Notes under the pieces: model-generated
Seen by the model: only the letters and a program-made list of their open reading frames with translations
The model's database searches: none
What the model was told of the DNA's origin: nothing
Translations under genes and position numbers: made by a program
Source of the DNA: Aminipila sp047974845
GTDB taxonomy: Bacteria > Bacillota > Clostridia > Peptostreptococcales > Anaerovoracaceae
DNA: 56,412 nucleotides
Assembly: GCA_047974845.1 (NCBI GenBank)
Contig: JBKECQ010000030.1
Location: forward strand, 1 to 56,412
Reading direction: 5' to 3'
Part shown: piece after piece, positions 15,667 through 24,269 of the stretch
Position numbering within the stretch: position 1 is the first letter of the stretch
Layout: each line of letters begins with the position of its first letter

Positions 15667-16782
15667 ATGATTAAAGGAAACAACGGTAAAATAAAAGCTA
15701 TGGCGTTAATTATGGTGTCATGTTTAGCTTTATCTCTTTCAGCGTGTGGAGCTAAAGACGACTATAAAATTCCATACTCTAATTATGATTTATCGGAATA
15801 CGTTACTCTGGGGGATTACAAAGGACTTGAAGTAAAAGAAACAAAAATAAGTGTTACTGATGAAGAAGTTCAAGCAGAAATACAAAACAGATTAGATGCA
15901 GCAAGTAAACAAGTAGAAAAGAAAGAAGGAACTGCTGCTGAAGGTGATAAAGTAAAGATCGTTTATGTGGGCAAGTTAAATGGCAAAGCCTTTGAGGGTG
16001 GAAGCACAGGTGAAGACGGAACTGTTATTACACTTGGAAGTAGCGGATATATCGATGGTTTTGATAAGGGTGTTGTAGGAATGAAGGTTGGAGAAAAGAA
16101 AGACCTTAATCTAAAATTCCCGGCAGACTATCAGAGTGAAGAACTAAAAGGTAAAGATGTTATTTTTGAAGTTACACTAAAAGCTATTATGGTTACTGAA
16201 ACTCCAAAGTATGACCTTGCTTTTGTAAAAGAAAATAGTGATGAAAAATCAATAGAAGACTATGAAGAAAGTGTAAAAGAAGATATAAAGGAAAGAAAAG
16301 AAGCATTAGCTGAAAATGAACAGAGAAATGCGCTTTGGGGAACTATAATGGATAGTTCTAAAATTATTAAATACCCAGAAACAGAACTAGAAGCCTGTAA
16401 GAAGACTAATCAGGAATACTACGAATCATACGCAAAACAATATGGTTTAGAATTAAAAGACTTTATAAGCCAATATATGGGTATGGACGAGAAGGCTTAT
16501 CAGGACTACTTAAAGGAATATTCCGAAGCTATAGTATCTCAAGAAATGGTAATGTATTCAATTGCTAAGACTGAAAACATCAGCGTTTCAAAAAGTGATT
16601 ATAAGGAAAAGCTTAAGGAATTTATGACAGAACAGGGTATTACTGATTCTTCAGAATTTGAAAAGCAATATGGTATGTCTTTTGAAGAGTATGCCGGTAA
16701 AGATAACTTGATGAAGAGCTTTTTACTTGAAGAAGTTTTAGAATTTGTTGAGGACAACGCTAAAGTTGTAAAAGAAGCTTAG
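15667..16782 (+). CDS. Trigger-factor-like FKBP-type peptidyl-prolyl isomerase lipoprotein
   Basis: 371 residues. A lipoprotein signal peptide ends in the lipobox LSAC (Cys27), so the protein is anchored outside the membrane. Residues about 40-75 resemble the trigger-factor N-terminal linker, about 80-165 form an FKBP-type isomerase domain (DKVKIVYVGKLNGKAFEGG ... VVGMKVGEKKDLNLKFP), and the rest is a helical trigger-factor C-domain arm. This is probably an extracytoplasmic folding factor comparable in role to PrsA. ATG 15667 is chosen because AGAAAGG ends ten bases upstream; ATG 15658 is too close to it. Lies between sigG and the glycine riboswitch gene; nothing links it directly to sporulation. 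Confidence 0.85.
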   Translation: MIKGNNGKIKAMALIMVSCLALSLSACGAKDDYKIPYSNYDLSEYVTLGDYKGLEVKETKISVTDEEVQAEIQNRLDAASKQVEKKEGTAAEGDKVKIVYVGKLNGKAFEGGSTGEDGTVITLGSSGYIDGFDKGVVGMKVGEKKDLNLKFPADYQSEELKGKDVIFEVTLKAIMVTETPKYDLAFVKENSDEKSIEDYEESVKEDIKERKEALAENEQRNALWGTIMDSSKIIKYPETELEACKKTNQEYYESYAKQYGLELKDFISQYMGMDEKAYQDYLKEYSEAIVSQEMVMYSIAKTENISVSKSDYKEKLKEFMTEQGITDSSEFEKQYGMSFEEYAGKDNLMKSFLLEEVLEFVEDNAKVVKEA

Positions 16783-16824
16783 TATTAAGAAATTGAGATA
16801 AAATACTAAAAAATATAAAAAATA

Positions 16825-16875
16825 TTGTTGTGACACAACAAAAATATTGAAAAGGGTTGTTATATGTGCTAAAAT
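16825..16875 (+). promoter_or_regulatory. Promoter of the glycine-riboswitch transcript with upstream palindrome
   Basis: TTGAAA (16847-16852), 17-bp spacer, TAAAAT (16870-16875). Just upstream, TTGTTGTG-A-CACAACAA (16825-16841) is a perfect 17-bp palindrome with no T tract after it, so it looks like an operator rather than a terminator for the preceding gene. Confidence 0.6.
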
Positions 16876-16943
16876 TGATACATTAGTTTATCATCATGCC
16901 ATATAGCAACCTTTTTGCTTTGTATGTGGCGGAAATGAAACTA

Positions 16944-17032
16944 TGATTCTCTGGAGAGTCTCTTAATGGGCGCCGAAGGTGTACGGTAAGTGTGATGAGC
17001 TTACTTATCTCTCAGGCAAAAGGACAGGGCAT
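16944..17032 (+). ncRNA. Glycine riboswitch (gcvT motif, one aptamer)
   Basis: The family core is clear: CTCTGGAGAG, GGGCGCCGAAGG, and CTCTCAGGCAAAAGGACAG at the 3' side. One full aptamer is visible; singlet aptamers are known for this class. It is followed by a terminator (17080-17106) and then a sodium/amino-acid symporter gene. Such riboswitches normally turn expression on with glycine in gcv operons; the direction here depends on the expression platform and is not settled. Confidence 0.93.
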
Positions 17033-17079
17033 ATAGTTTGTTTAATTTAATTGAATGACTATTGTGTATTCTCTCTAGA

Positions 17080-17106
17080 AGTCGATTTTTAATCGGCTTT
17101 TTTATT
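17080..17106 (+). terminator. Riboswitch expression-platform terminator
   Basis: AGTCGAT (17080-17086) pairs with ATCGGCT (17092-17098) with one G-U, followed by seven T. It lies between the glycine aptamer and the symporter gene. Confidence 0.8.
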
Positions 17107-17137
17107 ACTTTTTTACTCGAAAAGGAGAGGAAAACAA

Positions 17138-18547
17138 ATGTTAGAACAAGTAACAAAAATTTTAGAGAACATTGACAACTTTGTGTGGGGCTTACCTCTG
17201 ATTGTCCTAATCATGGGTACCGGTATATTTTTAACTGTTCGGCTTGGAGTAGTTCAATTCAGGTACTTAGGAACAGCACTAAAATACATGGTAAAAAATG
17301 AAGAGGGTGGAATTGGAGAAGTTAGCAGTTTTGGGGCATTATGTACAGCTATGGCTGCCACTGTAGGAACAGGAAATATAGTTGGTGTTGCAACGGCTGT
17401 AGTAACCGGTGGTCCCGGAGCATTGTTCTGGATGGTTTTAGCCGCGTGTTTTGGAATGGCTACAAAATATTCAGAAGGATTGCTGGCAGTAAAGTACAGA
17501 ACCATTGACAGCCAAGGCCATGCTTTAGGAGGACCTTTTTACTACATTGAAAAAGGTATGGGTAAACAGTGGACATGGCTTGCAAAAATGTTTGCTGTTT
17601 TTGGTATTGGAGCTGGGCTTCTTGGGATAGGAACTATAACTCAGGTCAATGGTGTTGCATCTGCTGTAAAGGGATTTTTTGACCCAAATAATCAGATGAT
17701 GGTGCCTATGCTAGGCACAGAATACTCAATTGCAACAATTGCTTCTGCCATTGTTGTAACTATTGCAACAGCTTTAGTTGTAATAGGAGGTATTAAAAGA
17801 ATTGCTAGTGTTACAACCTTGGTTGTTCCGTTTATGGCAATTACTTATGTTTTGGTTTGTGTAATTATCCTTATTTATAACGCATCGGCTATTCCTTTAG
17901 CAATTGCCGAAATTTTTGAAAGCGCATTTGGACTAAGAGCAGCAGCAGGGGGAGCATTAGGTGCTCTTATGATTGCAATGCAAAAAGGTATAGCAAGGGG
18001 AATATTCTCAAATGAAGCTGGACTGGGTAGCGCACCAATAGCCGCCGCGGCAGCACAAACTAAAGAACCGGTTCGTCAAGGTTTAGTATCCATGACTGGT
18101 ACTTTTATAGATACTATTGTAATTTGTACAATGACTGGTCTTACAATAATGGTAACGGGATCATGGAATCTTGGGCTTAAAGGGGTAGAGGTTACCTCCA
18201 ATGCCTTTGCTACTGGACTTCCATGGAATCCGCAGGTTGGTTCCTTTGTACTTATGATTTGCTTGGCATTCTTTGCGTTTACGACTATTTTAGGTTGGGA
18301 CTATTATAGTGAAAGATGTCTGGAATATTTGACCGGTGGAAATCAGAGTATATTAAAGGGATATAGATGGCTGTATATTTTAGCTGTATTAATTGGACCT
18401 TTCTTAACGCTGGAAGCTGTATGGACTATAGCGGATATTTTCAATGGATTAATGGCAATTCCAAACTTGATAGCTTTGATGGCCTTAAATGGGGTTATTG
18501 TATATGAAACGAAAAGCTATTTTCAAAGATATAAAGGTAATTTATAG
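17138..18547 (+). CDS. Sodium:alanine/glycine symporter (AGCS family)
   Basis: 469 residues with about ten to eleven membrane segments. Family motifs of AGCS/AlsT carriers are present: GTGNIVGVATAVVTGGPGALFW, ATKYSEGLLAVKYR and GIARGIFSNEAGLGSAPIAAAAA. It couples sodium inflow to uptake of alanine or glycine. The glycine riboswitch directly upstream argues that glycine is the physiological substrate. Strong Shine-Dalgarno AAAAGGAGAGG. Monocistronic, flanked by the riboswitch terminator and the terminator at 18588. Confidence 0.93.
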   Translation: MLEQVTKILENIDNFVWGLPLIVLIMGTGIFLTVRLGVVQFRYLGTALKYMVKNEEGGIGEVSSFGALCTAMAATVGTGNIVGVATAVVTGGPGALFWMVLAACFGMATKYSEGLLAVKYRTIDSQGHALGGPFYYIEKGMGKQWTWLAKMFAVFGIGAGLLGIGTITQVNGVASAVKGFFDPNNQMMVPMLGTEYSIATIASAIVVTIATALVVIGGIKRIASVTTLVVPFMAITYVLVCVIILIYNASAIPLAIAEIFESAFGLRAAAGGALGALMIAMQKGIARGIFSNEAGLGSAPIAAAAAQTKEPVRQGLVSMTGTFIDTIVICTMTGLTIMVTGSWNLGLKGVEVTSNAFATGLPWNPQVGSFVLMICLAFFAFTTILGWDYYSERCLEYLTGGNQSILKGYRWLYILAVLIGPFLTLEAVWTIADIFNGLMAIPNLIALMALNGVIVYETKSYFQRYKGNL

Positions 18548-18587
18548 GAATTATAATGATAAAAAAATAAAACATTTTTACCTATAC

Positions 18588-18617
18588 GGGCAACAGGAAT
18601 ATTCCTGTTGCCCTTCT
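18588..18617 (+). terminator. Strong intrinsic terminator after the symporter
   Basis: GGGCAACAGGAAT (18588-18600) is perfectly complementary to ATTCCTGTTGCCC (18601-18613), followed by TTCT. Confidence 0.75.
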
Positions 18618-18673
18618 CATATAATGATAAAAGTACAGGCAGTATAAAAAAGCCTTTTGGCAGTACTCAAATG

Positions 18674-18694
18674 AATCGCTTTAGCGATTTTTTC
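18674..18694 (+). terminator. Second terminator hairpin upstream of ymxH-type gene
   Basis: AATCGC, TTTA loop, GCGATT, then a T run. It could end read-through from upstream or act as a short leader element 33 bp before the next start. Confidence 0.6.
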
Positions 18695-18726
18695 TGCATA
18701 ATAAAAATTATAGATGGAGGTAAAAA

Positions 18727-18975
18727 ATGATAAGCACAGAAGATATTAAAAATAAAGAGGTTATAAACATTTATGATGGAAAAAGTATGGGCTATGTAAG
18801 TGACATTGAAATAAATCTTGAAGCTGGCACTATTGAGGGAATCATTATACCGTCACCAAGGAATTTCTTTAATATATTTGGACGAAATGAAGATGACTAT
18901 GTAATAAGATGGGAAAACATAAAAACAATAGGTGATGATGTGATTTTAGTTGATATTGAAACTCTAATAGAGTAA
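18727..18975 (+). CDS. YlmC/YmxH family sporulation protein (PRC-barrel)
   Basis: 82 residues forming a single PRC-barrel-like domain, with GKSMGYVSDIEINLEAGTIEG and a conserved IRWENIKTIGDDVILVD ending. The family is conserved next to sigG and nrdR in spore formers; its molecular role is not established. Here it keeps the nrdR neighbour, but sigG is displaced 3 kb upstream. Shine-Dalgarno GGAGG precedes the ATG. Confidence 0.85.
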   Translation: MISTEDIKNKEVINIYDGKSMGYVSDIEINLEAGTIEGIIIPSPRNFFNIFGRNEDDYVIRWENIKTIGDDVILVDIETLIE

Positions 18976-19117
18976 AATTGTATAAAATTGCACATTAGTG
19001 CAATAATTTCTTTTCAAAATACACAAGATATAGTAGAATGAGTACATAACAGGGAAAGTTTAGCGTGTTGTAATATAAAAGCAAGTTATAGAAGTTTTTT
19101 ATTGTGGAGGTGGCATT

Positions 19118-19582
19118 ATGAGATGTCCGTTTTGCGAAAATACAGATACAAAAGTAATTGATTCAAGGCCTACAGAAGAAGGACATGCTATTAGGAGAAG
19201 AAGAGAGTGCGATAAATGCAATAAGCGTTTTACTACCTATGAAAAGGTAGAAGAAATGTTGCTTATGGTAGTTAAAAAAGATGGTAGAAGAGAAGTCTTT
19301 GACAGAAATAAGATTTTAAACGGAATAATTAAAGCTTGTGAGAAAAGACCGGTTGCTATGGGGGATATCGAAAGAGTAGTCAATGAAATAGAAAGAGGCC
19401 TTAACAATCTCATGGAAAAAGAAGTTCAAAGTGAGTTTATAGGTGAGCTTATAATGGATCAGCTTAAGCGATTGGATGAGGTAGCCTATGTTAGATTCGC
19501 TTCTGTTTATAGACAATTTACAGACGTAAATACATTTGTGGCGGAGATAGAAAAATTACTGGATAATGAGAAGAGGATTTAG
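19118..19582 (+). CDS. nrdR: Transcriptional repressor NrdR
   Basis: 154 residues. The N-terminal zinc ribbon uses Cys3, Cys6, Cys31 and Cys34 (RCPFCEN ... ECDKCNKRFTTYEK), followed by an ATP-cone domain (VVKKDGRREVFDRNKILNGI). It senses ATP/dATP and represses ribonucleotide reductase genes through NrdR boxes. Shine-Dalgarno GGAGGTGG. The cmk gene follows after 7 bp, so they are probably co-transcribed, both touching nucleotide metabolism. Confidence 0.96.
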   Translation: MRCPFCENTDTKVIDSRPTEEGHAIRRRRECDKCNKRFTTYEKVEEMLLMVVKKDGRREVFDRNKILNGIIKACEKRPVAMGDIERVVNEIERGLNNLMEKEVQSEFIGELIMDQLKRLDEVAYVRFASVYRQFTDVNTFVAEIEKLLDNEKRI

Positions 19583-19589
19583 ATAACAA

Positions 19590-20258
19590 ATGGACAATAA
19601 AGAAGATAGAATAATTAGAGTTGCTATTGATGGTCCCAGTGGTGCCGGTAAAAGTACAATAGCAAAGGAAGTTGCTAGACTCTTAAATATAGACTATATT
19701 GACACCGGAGCCATGTATAGGGCAATTGGGTATAAGCTATCTATAACAGGTACTGACTTGGATAACAAGGAAGAGCTAAAAAATGTTCTTGAAGCAACAG
19801 AAATCGATTTTAAAGAGGGAAACACTCTTCTGGATGGATTGGATGTCAACAATAAAATAAGAACACCGGAGGCCTCAAAAATGGCCTCTATTTGCTCTGC
19901 ATTACCTGAGGTTAGAGAAAAATTGGTTTCTTTACAAAGGAAAATGGGACAAGTTAAAAGTGTAGTTATGGATGGCAGAGATATAGGCACAAATGTTTTG
20001 GTAGATGCAGAATATAAATTTTTTATGACAGCATCTGCACAAGAAAGAGCAGAAAGAAGATTTAAGGAACTAAAGAGCAAGGGCGAAGAAGTGTCTTTTG
20101 CCACTGTTCTTGCAGACATAATTCAAAGAGACCATAACGATATGAATAGAGCCTTAAACCCATTAAAAAAAGCAGATGATGCAATAGAAATAGATACTAC
20201 AGGTAAAAATATTTCTGAAGTAACTGATATAATTGTTAAATACATGGAGGTAAAATAA
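19590..20258 (+). CDS. cmk: Cytidylate kinase
   Basis: 222 residues. P-loop GPSGAGKST at residues 15-23, followed by the family blocks YIDTGAMYRAIGY and MDGRDIGTNV, which bind the CMP/dCMP acceptor. It phosphorylates CMP and dCMP to the diphosphates with ATP. It overlaps tightly with neighbours: 7 bp after nrdR and directly abutting the DUF1015 start, so one operon is likely. Confidence 0.95.
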   Translation: MDNKEDRIIRVAIDGPSGAGKSTIAKEVARLLNIDYIDTGAMYRAIGYKLSITGTDLDNKEELKNVLEATEIDFKEGNTLLDGLDVNNKIRTPEASKMASICSALPEVREKLVSLQRKMGQVKSVVMDGRDIGTNVLVDAEYKFFMTASAQERAERRFKELKSKGEEVSFATVLADIIQRDHNDMNRALNPLKKADDAIEIDTTGKNISEVTDIIVKYMEVK

Positions 20259-21500
20259 ATGGCAATAGTTAGACCTTTTAAAGCGGTAAGACCGGAAAAA
20301 CAATATGCGGATAAGGTTATATCACTTCCGTATGATGTAATGAATAGAGAAGAAGCTGCTAACATGGCAGATGGAAATCCATATAGCTTTTTACATGTTT
20401 GCAGAGCTGAAATAGATATGCCTGAGCAGGAAAACCCTTATGAAGCTTGTGTATATGAAAGAGCAAAAGAAAACATTAGCCAATATCTTGAAGATGGCGT
20501 TTTTGTAAGAGAAGAAAAGCCGGTATTATATTTATATAAGCAGGTAATGGATGGAAGAACTCAAGTTGGGATTGTAGGATGTGTTGCTGTAGATGATTAC
20601 ATAAATAATGTAATCAAAAAGCATGAATATACAAGAGTAGAAAAAGAAATTGATAGAATTAACCACTTTGATATTTGTAATACAAATACAGAGCCGGTTT
20701 TCTTGACATATAGGGATAATAAAAAAATCAGAAGCATAGTAGAAGGCTGGATGTCAGCTCATGAAGCCATTTATGACATTAAGACAGATGATGGAATAGA
20801 GCACGTGCTTTGGAGAGTTGACGACGAAAACACAACTGCCGCTTTAACTGAATTATTTGGAGATATTCCATCCTTATAGATTGCTGACGGACATCATAGA
20901 AGCGCATCAGCTTGTAAAGTTGGATTCAAAAGAAGAGAAGAAAATCCAAATTATACCGGTGATGAGGAATTTAACTTCTTCATGGCAGTTATCTTCCCAG
21001 ACAGTGATTTAAGAATTTTTGATTACAATAGAGTAGTGAAGGACTTAAATGGGCTTTCTAAAGAGGAGTTTTTAAGCAAGATAGAGAATGCAGGATTTAC
21101 AGTAGAGAAAAAGGGTGAAGAAACATACAGCCCTATAGGTAAGCATATCTTTGGAATGTTTTTAGGCGGGCAATGGTATGAGTTAACGGCTAAGGAGGAA
21201 ATAATTCCTAATCATGTTATTGACTCTTTAGATGTTGCAATTCTTCAAAATAATCTTTTAAGCCCTATTTTAGCCATTGAAGATCCAAGAACAGATAAAA
21301 GGATTGATTTTGTAGGTGGCATAAGGGGTTTGAAAGAACTGGAAAGAAGAGTTAATTCAGATATGAAAGTAGCGTTTGCAGTATATCCGGTGGAGATTAA
21401 AGACTTATTGGAAGTATCGGACAACGACATGGTTATGCCTCCAAAATCTACTTGGTTTGAACCTAAATTAGGTAGTGGATTGTTTATGCATGAACTATAA
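20259..21500 (+). pseudogene. DUF1015 family protein interrupted by one in-frame TAG
   Basis: Codons 1-206 (MAIVRPFKAVRPEKQYAD...) and codons 208-413 (IADGHHRSASACK ... MPPKSTWFEPKLGSGLFMHEL) are both typical of DUF1015 proteins, which are about 410-430 residues and of poorly known function (SerC-linked in some genomes). Codon 207 at 20877-20879 is TAG, in the same frame, exactly where homologues have Tyr in YIADGHHR; one base change from TAT or TAC explains it. No frameshift, insertion or other damage is visible. Possible explanations are a recent nonsense mutation, a sequencing error or suppression. An internal start (ATG 20982) would give only a C-terminal fragment. Confidence 0.8.
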
Positions 21501-21540
21501 GAGATTATTAGAATTAAATAATAATATAATTTAAAAATAT

Positions 21541-21585
21541 AAAAAGGCTGTTTGAGTATAACACTATACCCAAACAGCCTTTTTA
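21541..21585. terminator. Bidirectional terminator between DUF1015 and sigK
   Basis: AAAAAGGCTGTTTG and CAAACAGCCTTTTT flank a further GTATA/TATAC pairing. A runs on one side and T runs on the other allow termination in both directions for the convergent DUF1015 and sigK genes. Confidence 0.85.
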
Positions 21586-21617
21586 CATAATCTTATTTGG
21601 TATTTTGAGTAATGTAC

Positions 21618-22244
21618 TTAGGGACTTAGAAATTCCCTCAGCTTGCCTACTGCCTTTTTCTCAATCCTAGAAACGTAAGAACGGCTTATTCCTAGCTGTT
21701 TAGCTAATTCTCTCTGAGTCAAAGGATCTTCACCGGATATGCCATATCTTTTTATGATTACCAATTTTTCTCTTTTGGTTAAAATATGAGAGATTGCATC
21801 ATAAAGACATTTGATTTGCATTTTTAAATTTATGTCTTCAAGTATAGCATCTGGATCAGAACCTAAGATGTCATTAAAGTTTATTTCGTTGCCGTCTTTA
21901 TCTGTTCCGATTGGTTCGTTTAGACTTATTTCTTGCTTTCTTTTCTTGTCTGAACGAATTGACATTAGGATTTCGTTTTCTATGCATTTTGCAGCATATG
22001 TTGCCAATCTTGTGGCACGTTTGCTACTGTATGTATTTATGGCTTTTATCAGTCCTATTGTACCAATGGAAATTAAATCATCTGGATTTGTATTTCCGCC
22101 TGAGTATTTTTTTACTATATGCGCAACTAATCGGAGGTTACGCACAATCAATGTGTTTTTTGCTTCTAAATCGCCTTTCTCAAAAAGTTCAAGGTAATAT
22201 TCCTCCTCCTTGCAAGTAAGTGGTTTTGGAAAGGAACTGCCCAT
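21618..22244 (-). CDS. sigK: RNA polymerase sporulation sigma factor SigK
   Basis: 208 residues. Late mother-cell sigma factor. Regions 2 (NLRLVAHIVKKYSGGNTNPDDLISIGTIGLIKAI) and 4 (LAKQLGISRSYVSRIEKKA) are complete and NEPIGTDKDGNEI is family-typical. The protein begins MGSSFPKPLTCKEEEYYLELF, which aligns with mature Bacillus SigK; the roughly 20-residue hydrophobic pro-sequence is absent, as reported for Clostridioides difficile. No skin-type interruption is seen. GAGGGGGG lies eight bases before the ATG. Confidence 0.93.
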   Translation of the reverse strand: MGSSFPKPLTCKEEEYYLELFEKGDLEAKNTLIVRNLRLVAHIVKKYSGGNTNPDDLISIGTIGLIKAINTYSSKRATRLATYAAKCIENEILMSIRSDKKRKQEISLNEPIGTDKDGNEINFNDILGSDPDAILEDINLKMQIKCLYDAISHILTKREKLVIIKRYGISGEDPLTQRELAKQLGISRSYVSRIEKKAVGKLREFLSP

Positions 22245-22270
22245 CTATGTAACCCCCCTCTGTAGATTCT

Positions 22271-22299
22271 TACTATATGCTAAAAAAGTCCCTAAAGTG
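22271..22299 (-). promoter_or_regulatory. Sigma-K/sigma-E-type promoter of sigK
   Basis: On the minus strand CATATAGTA (22271-22279) fits the sigma-K -10 consensus CATANNNTA, with CAC (22297-22299) 17 bp upstream as a possible AC -35. It lies 26 bp before the start codon and would allow positive autoregulation. Confidence 0.5.
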
Positions 22300-22386
22300 C
22301 ATGACCTTCAAAAAAATGCATGGTCTTATTTATTTTGAACAGAAAAAACAGGCCATATGGAGCATATTAAAACCCGTATTTTTCTC

Positions 22387-22415
22387 TTGTATAAACTTGT
22401 GTAAAATGCTACAAT
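22387..22415 (+). promoter_or_regulatory. Sigma-A promoter of radC
   Basis: TTGTAT (22387-22392), 17-bp spacer, TACAAT (22410-22415). The leader then holds a small hairpin, GCATC-TTTT-GATGC, immediately before the Shine-Dalgarno GGAGGA. Confidence 0.6.
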
Positions 22416-22482
22416 ATAAGATACGAATAATTGGGGAATCCAGTAGGCGATTAAAGCATCTTTTGATGCGGAGGAATCTGAA

Positions 22483-23160
22483 ATGATAATAAGAGAACTT
22501 CCGGTCGACGAAAGACCTCGAGAAAAAATGTTGCTATACGGAACATCTGCATTATCCAATGCAGAGCTTTTAGCAATTCTAATTAGGACAGGTACAGCTA
22601 AAAAATCTTCAATTGGTTTAGCCAACGAGATTTTGACACATAAAGAAAATGGAATGTTATTTTTAGCTGACTGTGTACCAGAAGAATTATATGAAGTAGA
22701 TGGAATCGGTAAGGCCAAAGCTTGTCAAATTGTTGCGGCTGTTGAACTTGGGAAAAGGATAGCAACAAAACCAAAAGAGGCAAAAATCAACATTAATAAT
22801 CCGGAATCGATTGCCAACCTTTTTATGGAAAAAATGAGATACTATAAAAGGGAATTTTTTAATGTTGTAATACTGAATACAAAGGGTGAAGTAATTTCAA
22901 TAGAGAATGCTGCCATTGGGGACTTAAATTGTACCATTGTTCACCCTAGAGAAATATTTTGCAAAGCGGTTAAGAAGAGCGCATCAGCTGTTATTTTCGT
23001 ACATAACCACCCAAGCGGGAACACAAAACCCAGCAAGGAGGATATAAATATTACTGAAAGATTGGTCAAAGCAGGAGAAATTTTAGGCATTAAAGTACTT
23101 GATCACATTATTATCGGAGATGGGACTTTTTTAAGCTTTAAAAGTAAGAATCTTATATAA
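22483..23160 (+). CDS. radC: RadC family JAMM-motif protein
   Basis: 225 residues. An N-terminal helix-hairpin-helix-like region (ELYEVDGIGKAKACQIVAAVELGKR) precedes a JAB/MPN metalloprotease-like domain with the metal motif HNHPSGN followed by KEDINIT. The family was once linked to DNA repair, but its true function is unsettled. The position directly upstream of mreB is conserved in many Firmicutes. It ends 65 bp before mreB. Confidence 0.92.
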   Translation: MIIRELPVDERPREKMLLYGTSALSNAELLAILIRTGTAKKSSIGLANEILTHKENGMLFLADCVPEELYEVDGIGKAKACQIVAAVELGKRIATKPKEAKININNPESIANLFMEKMRYYKREFFNVVILNTKGEVISIENAAIGDLNCTIVHPREIFCKAVKKSASAVIFVHNHPSGNTKPSKEDINITERLVKAGEILGIKVLDHIIIGDGTFLSFKSKNLI

Positions 23161-23225
23161 GCTTTATATGAATATTGCAGTATATAAAGTTTGGCAGCAG
23201 AAAAATATGCAGTGGAGGATTTAGG

Positions 23226-24257
23226 ATGTTTTTTAGAAATGATATGGGCATAGATTTGGGGACAGCTAATACATTAATATATATGAAAGAAAAGGGAATA
23301 GTATTAAATGAGCCCTCTGTTATTGCAATGGATAAGATAAACAATAGTGTTTTGGCAACAGGTATGGCTGCAAAAAAAATGATAGGCAGAACACCTGCAA
23401 GTATTGAGGTGGTTAGACCTTTGAGAGAAGGCGTTATATCTGATTTTGATATGACTGCTGAAATGATAAGAGTTTTTATTAGAAAAGCATTAGGAAATAA
23501 GCCTTCTAATAATTTGCGAATTTCTATAGGGGTGCCCAGTGGTGTAACTGAAGTAGAAAAAAGAGCTGTTGAAGAAGTTGTCAGACAGATGGGCGCAAAA
23601 GAAGTATACATCCTTGAAGAACCTATGGCAGCGGCAATAGGTTCAAATTTGGCGATTGACGAACCGGAAGGTTGTATGATTTGTGATATAGGTGGGGGTA
23701 CTACTGATATTGCTATTATCGCTCTTGGCGGTATTGTTACCAGCATTTCACTTAGATATGCCGGAGACAAATTGAATGATGCTATTGTAGGATATATGAG
23801 AAAGAACTTTAATCTTGCAATAGGTGACAAAACTGCTGAAGAGTTAAAAATAAAAGTTGGATGTGCTATGATAGAGTTGGATGAGGATGGCAATGAGGTA
23901 ACTATAGTTGAAGTTGCAAGGGGTAGAGATATTATATCAGGATTGCCCGCTACTGTTGAAGTAACAAATAGAGATATGCATATAGCACTGGAAGAATCAG
24001 TAGAAATTATAATAGATGGAATAAAATCGACACTTGAAAAGGCTCCACCGGAAATAGCGGCAGACATTGTGCATAATGGACTGGTTTTATCTGGGGGTGG
24101 TGGTATGTTATCACAACTGGATAAATTAATTGCTCAAAAAACAGGAATGAATGTTGCAGTTCAGGAAAATGCATTTGAAGCTGTTGCTCTTGGAACAGGT
24201 AAAAGTTTGGAAAATTTAGAAAAACTAAAGAGATACGCTTGCGTTGCAAGAAGATAG
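23226..24257 (+). CDS. mreB: Rod shape-determining protein MreB
   Basis: 343 residues. Bacterial actin that positions side-wall peptidoglycan synthesis. Phosphate-binding loops DMGIDLGTANTLIY and CDIGGGTTDIAII, and the nucleotide-binding block LSGGGGMLSQLD, are intact. ATG 23226 is chosen, preceded by GGAGGA; upstream TTG and ATG codons would add residues not found in the family. First gene of mreB-mreC-mreD-PBP2-minD, all tightly spaced. Confidence 0.96.
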   Translation: MFFRNDMGIDLGTANTLIYMKEKGIVLNEPSVIAMDKINNSVLATGMAAKKMIGRTPASIEVVRPLREGVISDFDMTAEMIRVFIRKALGNKPSNNLRISIGVPSGVTEVEKRAVEEVVRQMGAKEVYILEEPMAAAIGSNLAIDEPEGCMICDIGGGTTDIAIIALGGIVTSISLRYAGDKLNDAIVGYMRKNFNLAIGDKTAEELKIKVGCAMIELDEDGNEVTIVEVARGRDIISGLPATVEVTNRDMHIALEESVEIIIDGIKSTLEKAPPEIAADIVHNGLVLSGGGGMLSQLDKLIAQKTGMNVAVQENAFEAVALGTGKSLENLEKLKRYACVARR

Positions 24258-24269
24258 GAAAGTGTTTAA

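Noticed and set aside
20877..20879. Pyrrolysine or other recoding at the DUF1015 TAG
   Set aside because: Homologues have Tyr there, TAG ends several normal genes in the window, and no pyl genes or recoding structure are visible. A nonsense mutation is simpler.
22277..22486. 69-codon open frame between sigK and radC
   Set aside because: It overlaps the sigK promoter and the radC promoter and leader, has no SD and no family resemblance.
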